A stretch of 64,000 nt of DNA from Pseudomonas syringae CC1557 (GTDB lineage Bacteria; Pseudomonadota; Gammaproteobacteria; Pseudomonadales; Pseudomonadaceae), in the NCBI RefSeq assembly GCF_000452705.1, contig NZ_CP007014.1, positions 248,001 to 312,000 of the forward strand. Reading direction: 5' to 3'. This document shows positions 27,169 through 36,493 of this stretch, in pieces (the stretch's first letter is position 1; the number at the start of each line of letters is the position of its first letter). The notes under the pieces are model-generated. The model was not told the DNA's origin. It worked only from the letters and a program-made list of their open reading frames with translations, and did no database searches. Both the position numbers and the translations under genes were made by a program.

Positions 27169-29163
27169 ATGAGTTCTCCAAGTGCAACTCCCAGCGGAAC
27201 GGTCCGCATGAACGCTCCAGTGTTTTACTTCGCTGCGAGCTTCATCCTGATCTTCGGCATCGTCGTCATTGCCTTCCCGCAAGCCAGCGGCGCCTGGTTG
27301 CTGGCCGCACAAAACTGGGCGGCCAATACGGTCGGCTGGTACTACATGATGGTCATGAGCCTGTACCTGGTCTTCGTGGTGGTCACCGCCTTGTCGGGCT
27401 TTGGCAAGATCAAGCTCGGTGCCGACCACGACGAACCAGAGTTCAGTTACCTCTCGTGGGCCGGCATGCTGTTCGCTGCCGGGATCAGCATCACGCTGTT
27501 CTTCTTCTGCGTCTCTGAGCCGCTGACGCATTTGCTGCAACCGCCGCAAGGCGAGGGCGGCACTACCGAGGCTGCGCGCCAGGGCATGCAGTTGCTGTTT
27601 CTGCACTGGGGCCTGCATGGCTGGGGTGTGTTTGCCTTTGTCGGCATGGCGCTGGCCTACTTCGCCTATCGACACAACCTGCCGCTGGCCTTGCGTTCGG
27701 CGCTGTACCCGCTGATCGGCAAGCGCATCAACGGCCCTATCGGTTATGCCGTCGATGGCTTCGGCATCATCGCGACCATCTTCGGGCTGGGCGCAGACAT
27801 GGGTTTCGGCGTACTGCACCTGAACTCCGGTCTTGATTATCTGTTTGGCGTTCCGCACACCCAATGGATTCAGGTCGGCCTGATCACCCTGATGATGGGG
27901 GCGGCGATTCTGGTGGCCATCGCCGGTGTCGACAAGGGCGTTCGCGTCATGTCCGACATCAACATGCTGCTGGCCTGTGCGCTGCTGCTGTTCGTGCTGT
28001 TTGCCGGTCCGACCCAGCATTTGCTCAATACGCTGGTGCAGAACATCGGTGACTACCTGGGCGCCCTGCCGAGCAAGAGTTTCGATGTCTACGCCTACGA
28101 TAAGCCAAGTGACTGGCTGGGCGGCTGGACGGTGTTCTATTGGGCCTGGTGGATTGCCTGGGCGCCATTCGTGGGCCTGTTTATTGCGCGTATTTCCCGT
28201 GGCCGGACCATTCGTGAATTCGTGTTCGGTGTATTGCTGATTCCGCTGGGCTTTACCCTGGCCTGGATGTCGATCTTCGGCAACAGCGCCATCGACCAGG
28301 TGCTCAACCACGGCATGACCGCGCTCGGCCAGTCGGCCATCGATGATCCGTCGATGACCCTGTACCTGTTGCTGGAAACCTATCCGTGGAGCAAGACCGT
28401 TATCGCGGTCACGGTGTTCATCAGCTTCGTGTTCTTCGTCACCTCGGCCGATTCGGGCACGGTGGTGCTGTCGACGCTCTCGGCAAAAGGCGGCAACCCC
28501 GACGAAGACGGTCCGAAATGGCTGCGCGTATTCTGGGGGGTAGCCACGGCGCTGATCACCAGCGGCTTGCTGTTCTCCGGCAGTATCGATGCGCTGAAAT
28601 CAGCGGTGGTACTGACTTCGTTGCCGTTCTCGCTGATCCTGCTGCTGATGATGTGGGGCCTGCACAAGGCGTTCGTCATGGAGTCCCAGCGCCAGATCGC
28701 GCAGCTGTACTCACTGGCGCCAGTGTCCGGTTCACGACGTGGTGGTTGGCGTCAGCGTCTGAGCCAGGCAGTGCATTATCCGTCGCGAGACGAGGTGTAT
28801 CGCTTCCTCGACCAGACCGTGCGTCCTGCCATTGATGAGGTGACGGCGGTGTTTGTCGAGAAGGGCTTGAGCGTCGTCAACGTACCTGATCCGTCCAACG
28901 ACTCGGTGACTCTGGAAATCGGCCACGGCGAAGAGCGTCCGTTCATCTATCAGGTGCAGATGAAAGGCTTCTTCACCCCTTCGTTCGCCCGAGGTGGCAT
29001 GGGCTCCAAACAGTTGAACAATCGCCGCTATTACCGCGCCGAGGTTCACCTGAGCGAAGGCAGTCAGGACTACGACCTGGTGGGCTACACCAAGGAACAG
29101 GTCATCAACGACGTGCTCGACCAGTACGAGCGGCACATGCAGTTTCTGCATTTGGTGCGTTGA
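27169..29163 (+). CDS. betT: BCCT-family choline transporter
   Basis: 664 residues; inner-membrane proton- or sodium-coupled choline uptake for osmoprotection and carbon use. Twelve predicted helices span ~20-520; the BCCT aromatic signature is VFYWAWWIAWAPFVGLFIARISRGR. A ~140-residue cytoplasmic C-terminal extension (from about YSLAPVSGSRRGGW) is the osmosensing tail typical of BetT. ATG 27169 is chosen because TGGAGG lies ten bases upstream; an upstream ATG at 27139 would put a short unsupported leader first. A hairpin-forming repeat follows and may terminate transcription. Confidence 0.94.
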   Translation: MSSPSATPSGTVRMNAPVFYFAASFILIFGIVVIAFPQASGAWLLAAQNWAANTVGWYYMMVMSLYLVFVVVTALSGFGKIKLGADHDEPEFSYLSWAGMLFAAGISITLFFFCVSEPLTHLLQPPQGEGGTTEAARQGMQLLFLHWGLHGWGVFAFVGMALAYFAYRHNLPLALRSALYPLIGKRINGPIGYAVDGFGIIATIFGLGADMGFGVLHLNSGLDYLFGVPHTQWIQVGLITLMMGAAILVAIAGVDKGVRVMSDINMLLACALLLFVLFAGPTQHLLNTLVQNIGDYLGALPSKSFDVYAYDKPSDWLGGWTVFYWAWWIAWAPFVGLFIARISRGRTIREFVFGVLLIPLGFTLAWMSIFGNSAIDQVLNHGMTALGQSAIDDPSMTLYLLLETYPWSKTVIAVTVFISFVFFVTSADSGTVVLSTLSAKGGNPDEDGPKWLRVFWGVATALITSGLLFSGSIDALKSAVVLTSLPFSLILLLMMWGLHKAFVMESQRQIAQLYSLAPVSGSRRGGWRQRLSQAVHYPSRDEVYRFLDQTVRPAIDEVTAVFVEKGLSVVNVPDPSNDSVTLEIGHGEERPFIYQVQMKGFFTPSFARGGMGSKQLNNRRYYRAEVHLSEGSQDYDLVGYTKEQVINDVLDQYERHMQFLHLVR

Positions 29164-29177
29164 TCGGCGCTTGAGGG

Positions 29178-29260
29178 CACCTATCGTTCCTCACGCATGG
29201 GCACGATAGGTGTTTGTCCGGATACCTATCGTTGCTCATGCTCCAGCGCGGGCATGAGAT
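29178..29260. repeat. Interspersed repeat with strong hairpin after betT
   Basis: CACCTATCGT (29178-29187) pairs perfectly with ACGATAGGTG (29203-29212), followed by TTTGT; a second related unit 'cctatcgttgctcatgctcc' follows. It sits between betT and the convergent LacI-type gene and may act as their terminator. Confidence 0.6.
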
Positions 29261-29273
29261 TGCGTCTGCAAAC

Positions 29274-30320
29274 TCAAGTACTCTCCCGCTCCACCAAGCT
29301 GCAATCCAGCAGGTTCAGCCGCTGTATGCCACCCTCTACCGGCAGCACCCCCAGGCTTTCGAGCACCCTCGTTGCGGCCAATACGCCGATCTCCAGTGCC
29401 GGTGGTTTGATGGTGGTCAGGCTGGGCAGCATCATTTCTGCGAAGGCGTAATCGCCAAAACCCATCACGGCGCAATCCTGCGGTATGTGCAGGCCTGCAC
29501 GCTGGCTGGCGAGCAGGGCGCCGGCTGCCAGATTGTCGTTGGCGAAGAAGATGGCATCGGGGCGCGGTTCCTGGCTCATCAAGGTTTCCATCGCCTGTTT
29601 GCCTGCCTCGAATGGCGCGCGTCCGGCGTCCGGGACGAATACCCATGGCTTGATGCCAAGCCCTTCCAGGGTTGCTACATAACCGTCGCGTCGCTCCAGT
29701 GCGCTGAAGTCCCCGGCGACGCTGTTCTGCACGAACGCAATGCGGCGATAGCCCTTGCCATACAGATAGCGGGCGGCAGTTACGCCAACGCCGTAGTGAG
29801 AAAAGCCAATCTGGATCGGGCTGCGTTCAGGCTGATGGTCCCAGGTTTCGATCACCGGGATATCGGTCTGCTCGATCATCTTTTCCGTCGCCGGGCTGTG
29901 GAATCGGCTGGTCAGTACCAGTGCTGCCGGGGACCAGCCCAGAAACGCCCGCACGGCGCTCTCTTCCTGCTCGGCGGAGAAGTAGCTGGACGCCAGCAGC
30001 AATTGGAAACCCTGCTGGCTCAACGTGTCGCTGAAGCCCTGAATGGTGTTGGCGAAGATCGGCCCCGAGATATTGGGAATGACCATCGCCACTACCTTGC
30101 TGCGCGCCGACGCCAGCCCACCGGCCACCCGATTGGGCACGTAGCCCAGCGCGCTGACGACCGCCGCGATACGTTCGCGCAACTCTGGCGACACGTGTGC
30201 CGGCTGATTGAAATAGCGCGATACGGTTATGGCTGACACACCTGCCTGTCGCGCCACCGTGTCTATCGTCACACGGCCAGCACCTCGGCGTTTACGTGTT
30301 GCGGGTTTGTCGTCGGCCAT
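29274..30320 (-). CDS. LacI/GalR-family transcriptional regulator (GntR-like)
   Basis: 348 residues from ATG 30320. The helix-turn-helix plus hinge helix is VTIDTVARQAGVSAITVSRYFNQP ... GYVPNRVAGGLASARS; the periplasmic-binding-like ligand domain follows (VVAMVIPNISGPIFANTIQG; DAIFFANDNLAAGALLAS; VMGFGDYAFAEMMLPSLTTI). The subfamily resembles gluconate repressors, so a sugar acid could be the effector, which is inference. It is divergent from the TonB receptor, with a perfect 14-bp operator between, and most likely represses that cluster and itself. Confidence 0.88.
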   Translation of the reverse strand: MADDKPATRKRRGAGRVTIDTVARQAGVSAITVSRYFNQPAHVSPELRERIAAVVSALGYVPNRVAGGLASARSKVVAMVIPNISGPIFANTIQGFSDTLSQQGFQLLLASSYFSAEQEESAVRAFLGWSPAALVLTSRFHSPATEKMIEQTDIPVIETWDHQPERSPIQIGFSHYGVGVTAARYLYGKGYRRIAFVQNSVAGDFSALERRDGYVATLEGLGIKPWVFVPDAGRAPFEAGKQAMETLMSQEPRPDAIFFANDNLAAGALLASQRAGLHIPQDCAVMGFGDYAFAEMMLPSLTTIKPPALEIGVLAATRVLESLGVLPVEGGIQRLNLLDCSLVEREST

Positions 30321-30408
30321 GCTCAATCACTTCGTATAAAAGTAAAAAGAATATAAAACTAATTTTTCAGTATTGGACGATCTATCGGTCGTTTCCCGAT
30401 ACTTGCGA

Positions 30409-30422
30409 TGTTAGCGCTAACA
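30409..30422. promoter_or_regulatory. Perfect LacI-family operator TGTTAGCGCTAACA
   Basis: A fully symmetric 14-bp palindrome with the central CG expected for LacI/GalR proteins (…AGCGCT…), in the 218-bp gap between the regulator (start 30320) and the TonB receptor (start 30539). GntR-type gluconate repressors use closely similar sites. Confidence 0.75.
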
Positions 30423-30538
30423 ACGATGGTTGTCTGCTACTCGCCACCGCGAATGCCTAGACCCGGTTTAGCCAGCAAGAACACGCGCCAGTGCGCATTG
30501 CACTGTCGGATCAGGGCATATTTCAGGTAGGCACGCAG

Positions 30539-32806
30539 ATGCACACAACCCATGGGGATGGCGTCAAACACACACTTCTGGCACAGGCCATCGATCAGGC
30601 GCACACGGCGCGGGGGCGTCGTTATGGCTGGTTGCTGATGGGGCTGACAGCCTTGCAGTGCATTCCGGCGATGGCGGACACCGATACTGCGCAGACCCCT
30701 GAGACGGTAGCGCTGGAGTCCGTCACAGTGACCGCCACGCGCCGCGAAGAATCACTGCAAAAAGTGCCGGTCGCGGTGTCGGTGATTCAGGGCGAACAGC
30801 TGGAGCGGGATAACCGCAACGGCGTGGCCAGTATCGTGCAGCAGGTGCCGTCGCTGAATTTCCGTACCGGCGCCTCCAACAAGGACACCTCGCTGTTCAT
30901 TCGCGGGGTCGGCACCATTTCCACCTCACCGGGCGTCGAGCCGACGGTGGCAACCGTGATTGACGGCGTGGTGTATGCGCGTCCAGGGCAGGCCACGCTG
31001 GACCTGCTCGACCTGGAACGCATCGAAGTGCTGCGCGGCCCGCAAGGCACGCTGTTCGGCAAGAATGCGTCGGCCGGTGTACTCAACGTCACCACTAAAG
31101 CGCCGACCGAAGAGACCCACGGCTATATCGATCAGTCGTATTACAGTGGCAACGAAAGCCGTACCCGTTTCGGCATCGGCGGCAGTCTGATTCCGCAGAC
31201 CCTCAAGGGCTCGATCACCACGCTGTTCGGCAGCTACGACGGCAATGTCGACAACACGCTCAACGGTCAGGAAGTCAACGGATACAACCGCAAGGGTGCA
31301 CGTGGCAAGCTGGAATTCACGCCCAACGATGACATCACGTTTACCCTCGCGGCGGATTACATGCAGTCCCATGACGACGCGCCCAACGGCGTAGTGACCA
31401 AGGCGCTGACCCCGGCATTTGCCAGTGCCCTGTCGCCAGTGCGTGCGGACAGCGACAACCGCAATGTGCTCAGCGATTACCGCAGCCATGTCGAAGACGT
31501 CAACAAAGGCCTGTCCGGCCAGCTCGACTGGCAACTGGGCGATTACACCCTGACGTCCATCACCGCCTGGCGCGGCTGGGATAACACTCAGTATCAGGAT
31601 GGCGACCGTCTTGGCACCGTCACGGCTGCTTTCCCCGCTACTGAAGACAAAGGTGATCTGGCGTTTAACCAGTACTCTCAGGAGCTGCGCCTGGCATCGC
31701 CGAAAGGCCAGTTTGTCGAATACGTCGGCGGGCTGTTCTACATGCACGGCAAGAGCGACGAGACCTATCAGCGCACGTTGATCACGCCGACGACTCAGGA
31801 TCGCGGCATCGCTGACTACAGCACGACCACCGACAGCTATTCGGTGTTCGGCGAAACCACGTTCAACTTCACACCGGACTTCCGTGCGATTGCCGGGGCA
31901 CGCTGGACCCACGATGATCTGGAATACGATCACCGCCGCGTCTCGACGTCGGCCACTACGGTGAGCGGCATTCAGCCGGCGACCAGCAGTTCCGGTTCGG
32001 TGGACGAGGACGGCAAGTCCGGGCGTCTGGGGCTGCAATACGACCTGAGTGACAGCGTGATGACTTACATCACCTACTCGCGCGGCTACAAAGGCCCAGC
32101 CTATAACGTGTTCTTCAACATGCAGCCGCGCGACACCGAGGCGCTCAAACCGGAAACCTCGAACACTTGGGAAGTCGGCCTCAAGGCCACCACCTGGAAC
32201 AACCGTCTGACCACCAACCTGGCGGTGTTCCACAGCGATTACGACAACTATCAGGCGAACTTCTTCGACAGCGTGGCCGGGCAGGTCGTCACGCGCTTGA
32301 TCAACGCAGGCAGCGTCAGCACCGAAGGTGTCGAACTGGACTACGCGTTGCAGGCCACCCGCAATCTGAAGTTCTCCGGCGCGCTGTCCTACACTCGTGC
32401 GCGGATTGACACGTTTGCCTGCCCGGCCGGTGCAGCAGCCTCGTGCAACGTCGATGGCAAAACCCTGCCCTACAGCCCGGACTGGAAAAGCTACGTGCGC
32501 GCCGATTACAGCATCCCGCTGGACAACGGTCTGGATATCGAACTGGGCACTGATTACAGCTGGCAGAGCGAGGTGCAGTACGACATCAGCCAGAACCCGG
32601 ACACCAGGCAGGGTGCTTATGGCATCTGGAACGCCAGCGTTGCCCTGGCCGATTACAACAGTGGCTGGCGCGTGGCGCTGCTCGGCAAGAACCTCGCCGA
32701 CAAGTCCTATTCGCCGATGCTGGCGACCGGCGGCAACTACGTTTACCGATCCGTGCCGCGCGATGACGAACGTTATTTCGGCGTGCAACTGCGCAAGGAT
32801 TTTTGA
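30539..32806 (+). CDS. TonB-dependent outer-membrane receptor
   Basis: 755 residues from ATG 30539 (GGTAGG nine bases before). A long positively charged n-region and hydrophobic stretch (YGWLLMGLTALQCIPAMA-DTD) form the signal peptide. The plug domain has SVTVTATRREESLQKVPVAV (TonB-box region), FIRGVGTIS and LDLLDLERIEVLRGPQGTLFGKNASAGVLNV; a 22-strand barrel follows, ending in ...DDERYFGVQLRKDF with the terminal Phe. The family without a clear siderophore signature (YLPAARTLTG-like 'FQ-hydroxamate' type) imports diverse small molecules. It heads a co-directional set with a monooxygenase, a binding protein and a reductase. Confidence 0.9.
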   Translation: MHTTHGDGVKHTLLAQAIDQAHTARGRRYGWLLMGLTALQCIPAMADTDTAQTPETVALESVTVTATRREESLQKVPVAVSVIQGEQLERDNRNGVASIVQQVPSLNFRTGASNKDTSLFIRGVGTISTSPGVEPTVATVIDGVVYARPGQATLDLLDLERIEVLRGPQGTLFGKNASAGVLNVTTKAPTEETHGYIDQSYYSGNESRTRFGIGGSLIPQTLKGSITTLFGSYDGNVDNTLNGQEVNGYNRKGARGKLEFTPNDDITFTLAADYMQSHDDAPNGVVTKALTPAFASALSPVRADSDNRNVLSDYRSHVEDVNKGLSGQLDWQLGDYTLTSITAWRGWDNTQYQDGDRLGTVTAAFPATEDKGDLAFNQYSQELRLASPKGQFVEYVGGLFYMHGKSDETYQRTLITPTTQDRGIADYSTTTDSYSVFGETTFNFTPDFRAIAGARWTHDDLEYDHRRVSTSATTVSGIQPATSSSGSVDEDGKSGRLGLQYDLSDSVMTYITYSRGYKGPAYNVFFNMQPRDTEALKPETSNTWEVGLKATTWNNRLTTNLAVFHSDYDNYQANFFDSVAGQVVTRLINAGSVSTEGVELDYALQATRNLKFSGALSYTRARIDTFACPAGAAASCNVDGKTLPYSPDWKSYVRADYSIPLDNGLDIELGTDYSWQSEVQYDISQNPDTRQGAYGIWNASVALADYNSGWRVALLGKNLADKSYSPMLATGGNYVYRSVPRDDERYFGVQLRKDF

Positions 32807-32841
32807 GTCGTTGCCCGCAGTAATACAGTAAGGAGTTTGCA

Positions 32842-34167
32842 ATGAGCACGACTGCTCGACAGATGAAACTCGGCGCTTTTCTGATGGCCACCGGGCACCA
32901 CATTGCGGCTTGGCGCCATGCGGATGTGCCCGCCGATGCGGGGCTGGATTTCAAGCACTATCGGCATGTGGCCAGGGTAGCGGAAGCTGCGAAATTCGAT
33001 GCGCTGTTTGTGGCGGACAGCGTTGCTGCGGCGACCGGTGATATCGCCAGCCGCATGGCGCGCTCCGATCATTTCGAACCGCTGACGCTGCTCTCGGCGC
33101 TGAGCGCGGTGACTGACTACATCGGTCTGATTGCAACCGCGACGACGACCTACAACGAGCCGTATCACGTGGCCCGCAAGTTCGCCTCGCTGGATCATCT
33201 GTCCGGCGGTCGGGCAGGCTGGAATCTGGTGACGTCGGATGCCGCCGCCGAGGCGCAGAACTTCGGTCGTGCCGAACATGTAGGGCATGCCGAGCGCTAT
33301 AGCCGCGCACGAGAGTTTCATCAGGTGGTGACCGGCCTGTGGGACAGCTGGGCAGACGATGCTTTCATCCGTGACAAAGCCAGCGGTGAGTATTACGACC
33401 CGGCCAGACTGCACGTGCTCGACCACGTGGGCGAGCACTTCAGCGTCAAAGGGCCACTGAACGTGGCGCGCTCGCCGCAGGGGCAGCCCGTAGTAGTGCA
33501 GGCAGGTTCGTCTGAAGCAGGGCGTGATCTGGCGGCGCAGACGGCAGAGGTCGTATTCACCGCACAGACATCGCTGGCCAGTGCTCAGGCTTTTTACGCA
33601 GACATCAAGGGACGTCTGAGCGCATACGGACGTGACGCAGAGTCGCTGAAAGTCATGCCCGGCGTGTTCATCGTCGTGGCAGAAACCGAGGCGCTGGCGA
33701 AAGCGAAATTCGAGTCGTTTCAGAACCTGGTCGAGCCGCAGGTGGGTGTCGCCCTGTTAGGACGCATGCTGGGCAACTTCGACCTGTCGGGTTATCCGCT
33801 GGATGGTCCTTTGCCGGAACTGCCGTTGACCGACAGCGGCCAGCGCAGTCGGCAAACGTTGCTGACCGAACTCGCCGATCAGGAAAACCTGACTCTGGCG
33901 CAATTGGGGCGGCGAATTGCCGGTGGGCGAGGGCACTACAGCTTGATCGGCACACCTGCGCAGATCGCCGATGAACTGCAAACCTGGTTTGAACAGGGCG
34001 CGGCGGACGGCTTCAACGTGCTGGTGCCGCATCTGCCGGGCGGGCTTGAAGATGTCGCGCAGTTGCTGGTACCCGAGTTGCAGCGGCGCGGGCTGTTTCG
34101 TATCGAATACGAAGGCAAGACGTTGCGCGACAACCTGGGCTTGCAGCGGCCTGCTTATAGATTTTGA
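32842..34167 (+). CDS. FMN-dependent monooxygenase of the NtaA/SnaA/DszA (luciferase-like) family
   Basis: 441 residues, two-component flavin monooxygenase needing FMNH2 from a partner reductase. Typical features: KLGAFLMATGHHIAAWRHAD, RVAEAAKFDALFVADSV, GLIATATTTYNEPYHVARKFASLDHLSGGRAGWNLVTS, HVGEHFSVKGPLNVARSPQG and VQAGSSEAGRDLAA. The family oxidises nitrilotriacetate, pristinamycin, dibenzothiophene sulfone and other xenobiotics or organosulfur compounds; the substrate here is unknown. AAGGAG lies before the ATG, 35 bp after the TonB receptor. No flavin reductase gene is seen nearby. Confidence 0.9.
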   Translation: MSTTARQMKLGAFLMATGHHIAAWRHADVPADAGLDFKHYRHVARVAEAAKFDALFVADSVAAATGDIASRMARSDHFEPLTLLSALSAVTDYIGLIATATTTYNEPYHVARKFASLDHLSGGRAGWNLVTSDAAAEAQNFGRAEHVGHAERYSRAREFHQVVTGLWDSWADDAFIRDKASGEYYDPARLHVLDHVGEHFSVKGPLNVARSPQGQPVVVQAGSSEAGRDLAAQTAEVVFTAQTSLASAQAFYADIKGRLSAYGRDAESLKVMPGVFIVVAETEALAKAKFESFQNLVEPQVGVALLGRMLGNFDLSGYPLDGPLPELPLTDSGQRSRQTLLTELADQENLTLAQLGRRIAGGRGHYSLIGTPAQIADELQTWFEQGAADGFNVLVPHLPGGLEDVAQLLVPELQRRGLFRIEYEGKTLRDNLGLQRPAYRF

Positions 34168-34205
34168 TCGCTCCGGCGTTTGCTGCCGCGCAAGGCTGCA
34201 GAAAG

Positions 34206-34256
34206 GTGACGCGGAGCGTTACGACCTGCATGCCACCGCGGAGCATGGGCACGAGC
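34206..34256. repeat. Interspersed repeat between monooxygenase and binding-protein genes
   Basis: 'gacgcggagcgttacgacct' followed by 'gccaccgcggagcatgggca', matching the unit after ilvA (1455-1480). It splits an otherwise co-directional gene set. Confidence 0.55.
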
Positions 34257-34291
34257 GTCAACCGGGATAATTTTCGCCGAAAGGATTACCG

Positions 34292-35227
34292 ATGAAACCA
34301 TTCACTTTTATCGCCGCCATGCTGGCCTTCTGCGGTCTGCTCAACAGCGCCTCCGCCGACGAACCCGACAGCCTGCGCATCGGCTATCAGAAAGGTTCGA
34401 TCACGCTAGTGCTGGCCAAGGAGCACGCGCTGCTGGAGAAACGTTTTCCTGATACAAAAATCCAATGGATCGAGTTCCCGGCCGGGCCGCAGATGCTTGA
34501 GGCGTTGAACATCGGCAGTCTGGATATTGCTTCAACCGGCGACATTCCGCCGATCTTTGCTCAGGTCGCAGGTGCCGATCTGGTCTACATCGGCGCGGAG
34601 CCAGCCAAGCCGCAGGCAGAAACCTTGCTGGTGCGCAACGAAAGCCCGCTGCGCAGCGTCGCCGACCTGAAGGGCCACAAGGTTGCACTTCAGAAAGGCT
34701 CCAGCTCCCACAACGTGGTGCTGCGCGTGCTGAATAAGGCAGGTCTGACCTTCAAGGATATCCAGCCGATTTACCTGACTCCGGCCGATGCCCGCGCCGC
34801 TTTCGAAAACGGCAGCGTCGATGCCTGGGCAATCTGGGACCCGTACTACTCCATCGCCATGAGCGAAGGCCACAGCCGCCTGCTGGCCAATGGCGAAGGG
34901 CTTGGACTGTCGGGACCTTTCTATACCGCACGCCGGGAATTTGCCGAGAAGAATGGCGCGTTCGTGCAGCAGATCCTCGATGAACTGACTGTTGCTGACG
35001 GGCTATCCCGCACGCAGCGTGCCGAGAGCATTCAGATTCTGGCGCGTAGCATGGGCTTGTCTGAAGCGGTCATCACTCAGTATCTTGACCATCGGCCTGC
35101 ATCACCCAGCCTGCCGATCACACCCGATATCGTGCGTGCGCAGCAGGCGACCGCTGATCTGTTTTACGACAACCACTTGATACCCAAGCGGGTCGACATT
35201 CAGCAGGTTGTCTGGCAAAAGCCATGA
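34292..35227 (+). CDS. Aliphatic-sulfonate-type ABC transporter substrate-binding protein (SsuA-like)
   Basis: 311 residues with a Sec signal peptide (MKPFTFIAAMLAFCGLLNSASA-DEP). SsuA/TauA-like core: LRIGYQKGSITLVLAKEHALLEKRF, WIEFPAGPQMLEALNIGSLDIASTGDIPPIFAQ and VDAWAIWDPYYSIA. Periplasmic binding of a sulfonate or related organosulfur compound is the usual role. No permease or ATPase gene follows, so it must share another transporter or act alone. Ribosome site AAAGGA precedes the ATG. Confidence 0.88.
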   Translation: MKPFTFIAAMLAFCGLLNSASADEPDSLRIGYQKGSITLVLAKEHALLEKRFPDTKIQWIEFPAGPQMLEALNIGSLDIASTGDIPPIFAQVAGADLVYIGAEPAKPQAETLLVRNESPLRSVADLKGHKVALQKGSSSHNVVLRVLNKAGLTFKDIQPIYLTPADARAAFENGSVDAWAIWDPYYSIAMSEGHSRLLANGEGLGLSGPFYTARREFAEKNGAFVQQILDELTVADGLSRTQRAESIQILARSMGLSEAVITQYLDHRPASPSLPITPDIVRAQQATADLFYDNHLIPKRVDIQQVVWQKP

Positions 35228-35308
35228 TTGCGGGGTTGCGAACACGTGTTGCCTGTTCGCACACGCAATCAAGACGCCTCGAATATCCCCCAGACAAGAG
35301 AGGACTCA

Positions 35309-36346
35309 ATGACCTACATCGCTGCCGAAAATCGTTACGAAGACATGCCTTATCGCCGTACCGGCCGCAGCGGGCTGGTGCTTCCGGCACTGTCTTTGGG
35401 CTTGTGGCACAACTTCGGTGACAGCACGCCGATCGACACCCAGCGCGCCATGCTGCGCACGGCGTTCGATCTGGGCATCAACCACTTTGACCTGGCCAAC
35501 AACTATGGCCCGCCGTATGGCAGCGCCGAGATCAACTTCGGTCGTTTGCTGAGCGAAGATTTCCAGCAGTACCGCGATGAACTGATCATCTCCAGCAAAG
35601 CTGGCTGGGACATGTGGCCAGGGCCTTACGGGCAGGGCGGTGGTTCACGCAAATACGTGCTTGCCAGCCTTGATCAGAGCCTGCAACGCATGGGGCTCGA
35701 TTACGTCGACATTTTCTACTCGCACCGCTTCGATCCGGACACCCCGCTGGAAGAGACCGCCAGCGCGCTCGCCACTGCTGTGCAGCAGGGCAAGGCGCTG
35801 TACATCGGTATCTCGTCGTATTCCGGGGCCAAGACTCGCGAAATCGCCGCGCTGCTCAAAGAGTGGAAAGTGCCGTTACTGATTCACCAGCCGGCATACA
35901 ACCTGCTCAATCGCTGGGTCGAGAAGGACCTGCTGGACGCTACCGAAGAGCTGGGTGCTGGTGTGATCGCCTTTACCGCACTGGCGCAGGGGCTGCTGTC
36001 GGACAAATACCTGAACGGCGTGCCCAAGGATGCGCGGGTCAATCGTCCGGGCGGTGGTTCGCTGCAGGCTTCGCATTTGTCCGAACAGAACATCGCCCAC
36101 GTGCGTGCACTCAACGACATTGCCCAGCGTCGTGGCCAGAGTCTGGCGCAGATGGCATTGGCCTGGACGCTGCGTGATCCACGTGTGACGTCAGCGCTGA
36201 TCGGTGCGAGCCGCCCGGAGCAAATCATCGAAAACGTCGGTGCGCTGAAGAACCTGGCGTTCAGCAGCGAAGAACTGGCCGAGATCGACAGCTTCGCGGT
36301 GGAAGGTGGAATCAACCTGTGGGAGAAGCCGTCGCTGGCGGAGTAA
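35309..36346 (+). CDS. Aldo/keto reductase, YghZ (glyceraldehyde 3-phosphate reductase)-like
   Basis: 345 residues, NADPH-dependent carbonyl reductase of the AKR14-like group. Catalytic tetrad visible: Asp in NHFDLANNYG, Tyr in the same motif (NNYGPPYGSAE), Lys in IISSKAGWDMW and His in IFYSHRFDP. MTYIAAENRYEDMPYRRTGR is the family start; AGAGAGGA precedes ATG 35309. An upstream in-frame extension to 35228 has no ribosome site. Last gene of the LacI-controlled-looking set; its physiological aldehyde is unknown. Confidence 0.9.
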   Translation: MTYIAAENRYEDMPYRRTGRSGLVLPALSLGLWHNFGDSTPIDTQRAMLRTAFDLGINHFDLANNYGPPYGSAEINFGRLLSEDFQQYRDELIISSKAGWDMWPGPYGQGGGSRKYVLASLDQSLQRMGLDYVDIFYSHRFDPDTPLEETASALATAVQQGKALYIGISSYSGAKTREIAALLKEWKVPLLIHQPAYNLLNRWVEKDLLDATEELGAGVIAFTALAQGLLSDKYLNGVPKDARVNRPGGGSLQASHLSEQNIAHVRALNDIAQRRGQSLAQMALAWTLRDPRVTSALIGASRPEQIIENVGALKNLAFSSEELAEIDSFAVEGGINLWEKPSLAE

Positions 36347-36493
36347 GCACAGCCATGGCCGGGTAATAGGCCAGGCTCTGCGCAGGCCGCCATTGGACAT
36401 TGAAAAATGCATCTGGCGGCCTGCTAGCCTGCGCAGGTAGCAGTGCCGGGGTATTAAGGGGGCGCCACTCAATGACGAAGAAAAATCCCGGGG

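Noticed and set aside
27067..28311. 414-codon minus-strand frame opposite betT
   Set aside because: Gln/His/Asp-rich shadow, crosses the betT promoter, no ribosome site.
30926..32842. 638-codon minus-strand open frame opposite the TonB receptor
   Set aside because: Antisense shadow; the plus strand shows signal peptide, plug and barrel features, and the minus frame has no start context or domain.
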